This document shows, in pieces, positions 62,257-64,000 of a stretch of 64,000 nt of DNA. The translations under genes were made by a program, and so were the position numbers. The notes below the pieces were generated by a model. It was not told the origin of the DNA and ran no database searches. It saw nothing but the letters and a program-made list of their open reading frames with translations. Each line of letters begins with the position of its first letter. The first letter of the stretch is position 1. The DNA is taken from assembly GCF_900104025.1 (NCBI RefSeq), contig NZ_FNIQ01000002.1:744001-808000 (forward strand). The letters are read 5' to 3'. Source of the DNA: Geodermatophilus sp. DSM 45219 (lineage in GTDB: Bacteria > Actinomycetota > Actinomycetes > Mycobacteriales > Geodermatophilaceae).

Positions 62257-63120
62257 TCAGCCGGCCGCCACCGCGAGGGCCACGGCGAGCGCGTCCCGCG
62301 TGGCGGCGACGTCGTGGACCCGCACCAGCGAAGCACCCCGCTGCACGGCGAGGACGGCGGCGGTTACCGACCCGGCCAGCCGCTCCCCCACCTCCCGGCC
62401 GGTCAGCTCGCCCAGCATCGACTTCCGCGACAGCCCCACCATGACCGGCGCCCCGAGGCTGCCGAACCGCGGCAGCGCGGCGAGCAGGGCGAGGTTGTGG
62501 GCGAGGGTCTTGCCGAAGCCGAAACCGGGGTCGACCACCAGGTGCGCGGGCCGGATGCCCGCCGCGACGCAGGCCGCCAGCCGCGCGGCGAGGAAGGCGT
62601 GCACCTCGGCCACCACGTCGCCGTAGCGCGGGTCCCGCTGCATGTCCGACGGGGAGCGCTGCATGTGCATGAGCGCGACCGGGATGCCGAGCTCGGCGAC
62701 CGCCCGCAGCGCGCCGGGCTCGCGCAGCGCCCGGACGTCGTTGACCATGCCCGCGCCCGCCGCGACCGCGGCCCGCACGACCTCCGGCCGCGAGGTGTCC
62801 ACCGACACCGGCACCGCCACCCGGGCGGCCAGGGCCTCGACCACCGGCACCACCCGCTCCAGCTCCTGCTCGGCCGTCGGCCGTCGGGAGCCGGGGCGGG
62901 TGGACTCCCCGCCCACGTCGAGGACGTCGGCACCCTCGTCGGCCAGCCGGCAGCCGCGCTCCACGGCCGCCTCGGGACGCAGGAAGCGCCCGCCGTCGGA
63001 GAACGAGTCCGGCGTGACGTTGAGGACCCCGCACACCAGCGGCCGTCCCGACCGGAGCAGCCCGGCGACCGGGTGCACCGCCGGTGACGGAGCCGGGACC
63101 GGCAGCTGATCGGTGCGCAC
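62257..63120 (-). CDS. folP: FolP, dihydropteroate synthase (proteobacterial-like)
   Basis: A 287-residue DHPS that joins p-aminobenzoate to the pterin. All loops are present: [76 protein letters not shown] and RVHDV. The runs REPGAL, VALMHMQ and GFGKTLAHN match the E. coli type more than the usual actinobacterial FolP1. The start GTG is at 63118-63120. It lies inside the betaine locus with purU, which suggests a pathway-linked folate supply. Confidence 0.93.
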   Translation of the reverse strand: MRTDQLPVPAPSPAVHPVAGLLRSGRPLVCGVLNVTPDSFSDGGRFLRPEAAVERGCRLADEGADVLDVGGESTRPGSRRPTAEQELERVVPVVEALAARVAVPVSVDTSRPEVVRAAVAAGAGMVNDVRALREPGALRAVAELGIPVALMHMQRSPSDMQRDPRYGDVVAEVHAFLAARLAACVAAGIRPAHLVVDPGFGFGKTLAHNLALLAALPRFGSLGAPVMVGLSRKSMLGELTGREVGERLAGSVTAAVLAVQRGASLVRVHDVAATRDALAVALAVAAG

Positions 63121-63167
63121 GGGCGGTCCTCGGGAGTCGGCGGGGCAACGGGCGACGGGCGTGGGCG

Positions 63168-63221
63168 CCCTCCTGCACGGTCCCGCCGCGAGCCTGCGCG
63201 TGGCGGGACCGTGCAGGAGGG
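63168..63221. terminator. Terminator of the GcvT-like gene, repeated hairpin type
   Basis: CCCTCCTGCACGGTCCCGCC and GGCGGGACCGTGCAGGAGGG form a perfect 20-bp stem with loop GCGAGCCTGCGCGT, past the stop of the gene at 63230 and before folP. Confidence 0.85.
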
Positions 63222-63229
63222 TCCTTCCG

Positions 63230-64000
<771 letters not shown>

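Overview
The window is very GC-rich actinobacterial chromosomal DNA with many GTG starts, 4-bp start/stop overlaps and actinobacterial gene content (UvrABC, the TreX/Y/Z trehalose pathway, an Rpf-type transglycosylase under a ydaO c-di-AMP riboswitch, LigC plus a stand-alone LigD-type polymerase). The style resembles Geodermatophilaceae (Blastococcus, Modestobacter or Geodermatophilus); this family placement is an inference. No tRNA, rRNA, CRISPR, phage or IS element was recognised.

Left part (1-27.6 kb): uvrC (cut by the left edge), uvrA and uvrB lie on the minus strand, separated by unrelated genes: lipase, saccharopine-dehydrogenase-like reductase, amidase, MBL hydrolase, CPBP protease, NAD-binding epimerase, M28 peptidase. 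Three TerC-family transporters occur. Two of them (starts at 12894 and 25152) are preceded by yybP-ykoY manganese riboswitches with the same Shine-Dalgarno-sequestering expression platform. A minus-strand run from 23.8 to 16.1 kb holds the third terC, an S9-family peptidase homologue that has lost its catalytic Ser and His, two paralogous small membrane proteins, and an LldD/acetamidase/SDR group.

Middle (28-46.4 kb): glgX(treX)-treY are coupled. A riboswitch-controlled rpf gene and a MacAB-like export operon separate them from treZ and a RibD-C reductase. Next come a Phd-type antitoxin with a collapsed VapC remnant, LigC, a secreted TAP-like hydrolase lipoprotein, the LigD-type polymerase, and a BCCT transporter.

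Right part (44.4-64 kb): a choline to glycine betaine to dimethylglycine to serine to pyruvate locus. It holds a BCCT uptake transporter, a Rieske oxygenase (GbcA-like), an IclR regulator, a Rieske ferredoxin and its FAD reductase, a choline-dehydrogenase-like GMC oxidoreductase, a betaine-aldehyde-dehydrogenase-like enzyme, an APC permease, PurU, L-serine deaminase, a GntR regulator, an unusual FolP, and the C-terminal part of a GcvT-fold dimethylglycine/sarcosine-oxidising enzyme cut by the right edge. A 17-bp motif related to GTTGCGC-N3-GCGCAAC lies at four promoters and probably marks an IclR regulon. A frameshifted pabB-pabC relic lies between betB and purU. A DUF294/DnaQ-like exonuclease pair is embedded in the locus.

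Several intergenic hairpins are near-copies of each other, suggesting repeated terminator-like elements. All functional calls come from reading protein motifs; no database search was possible.
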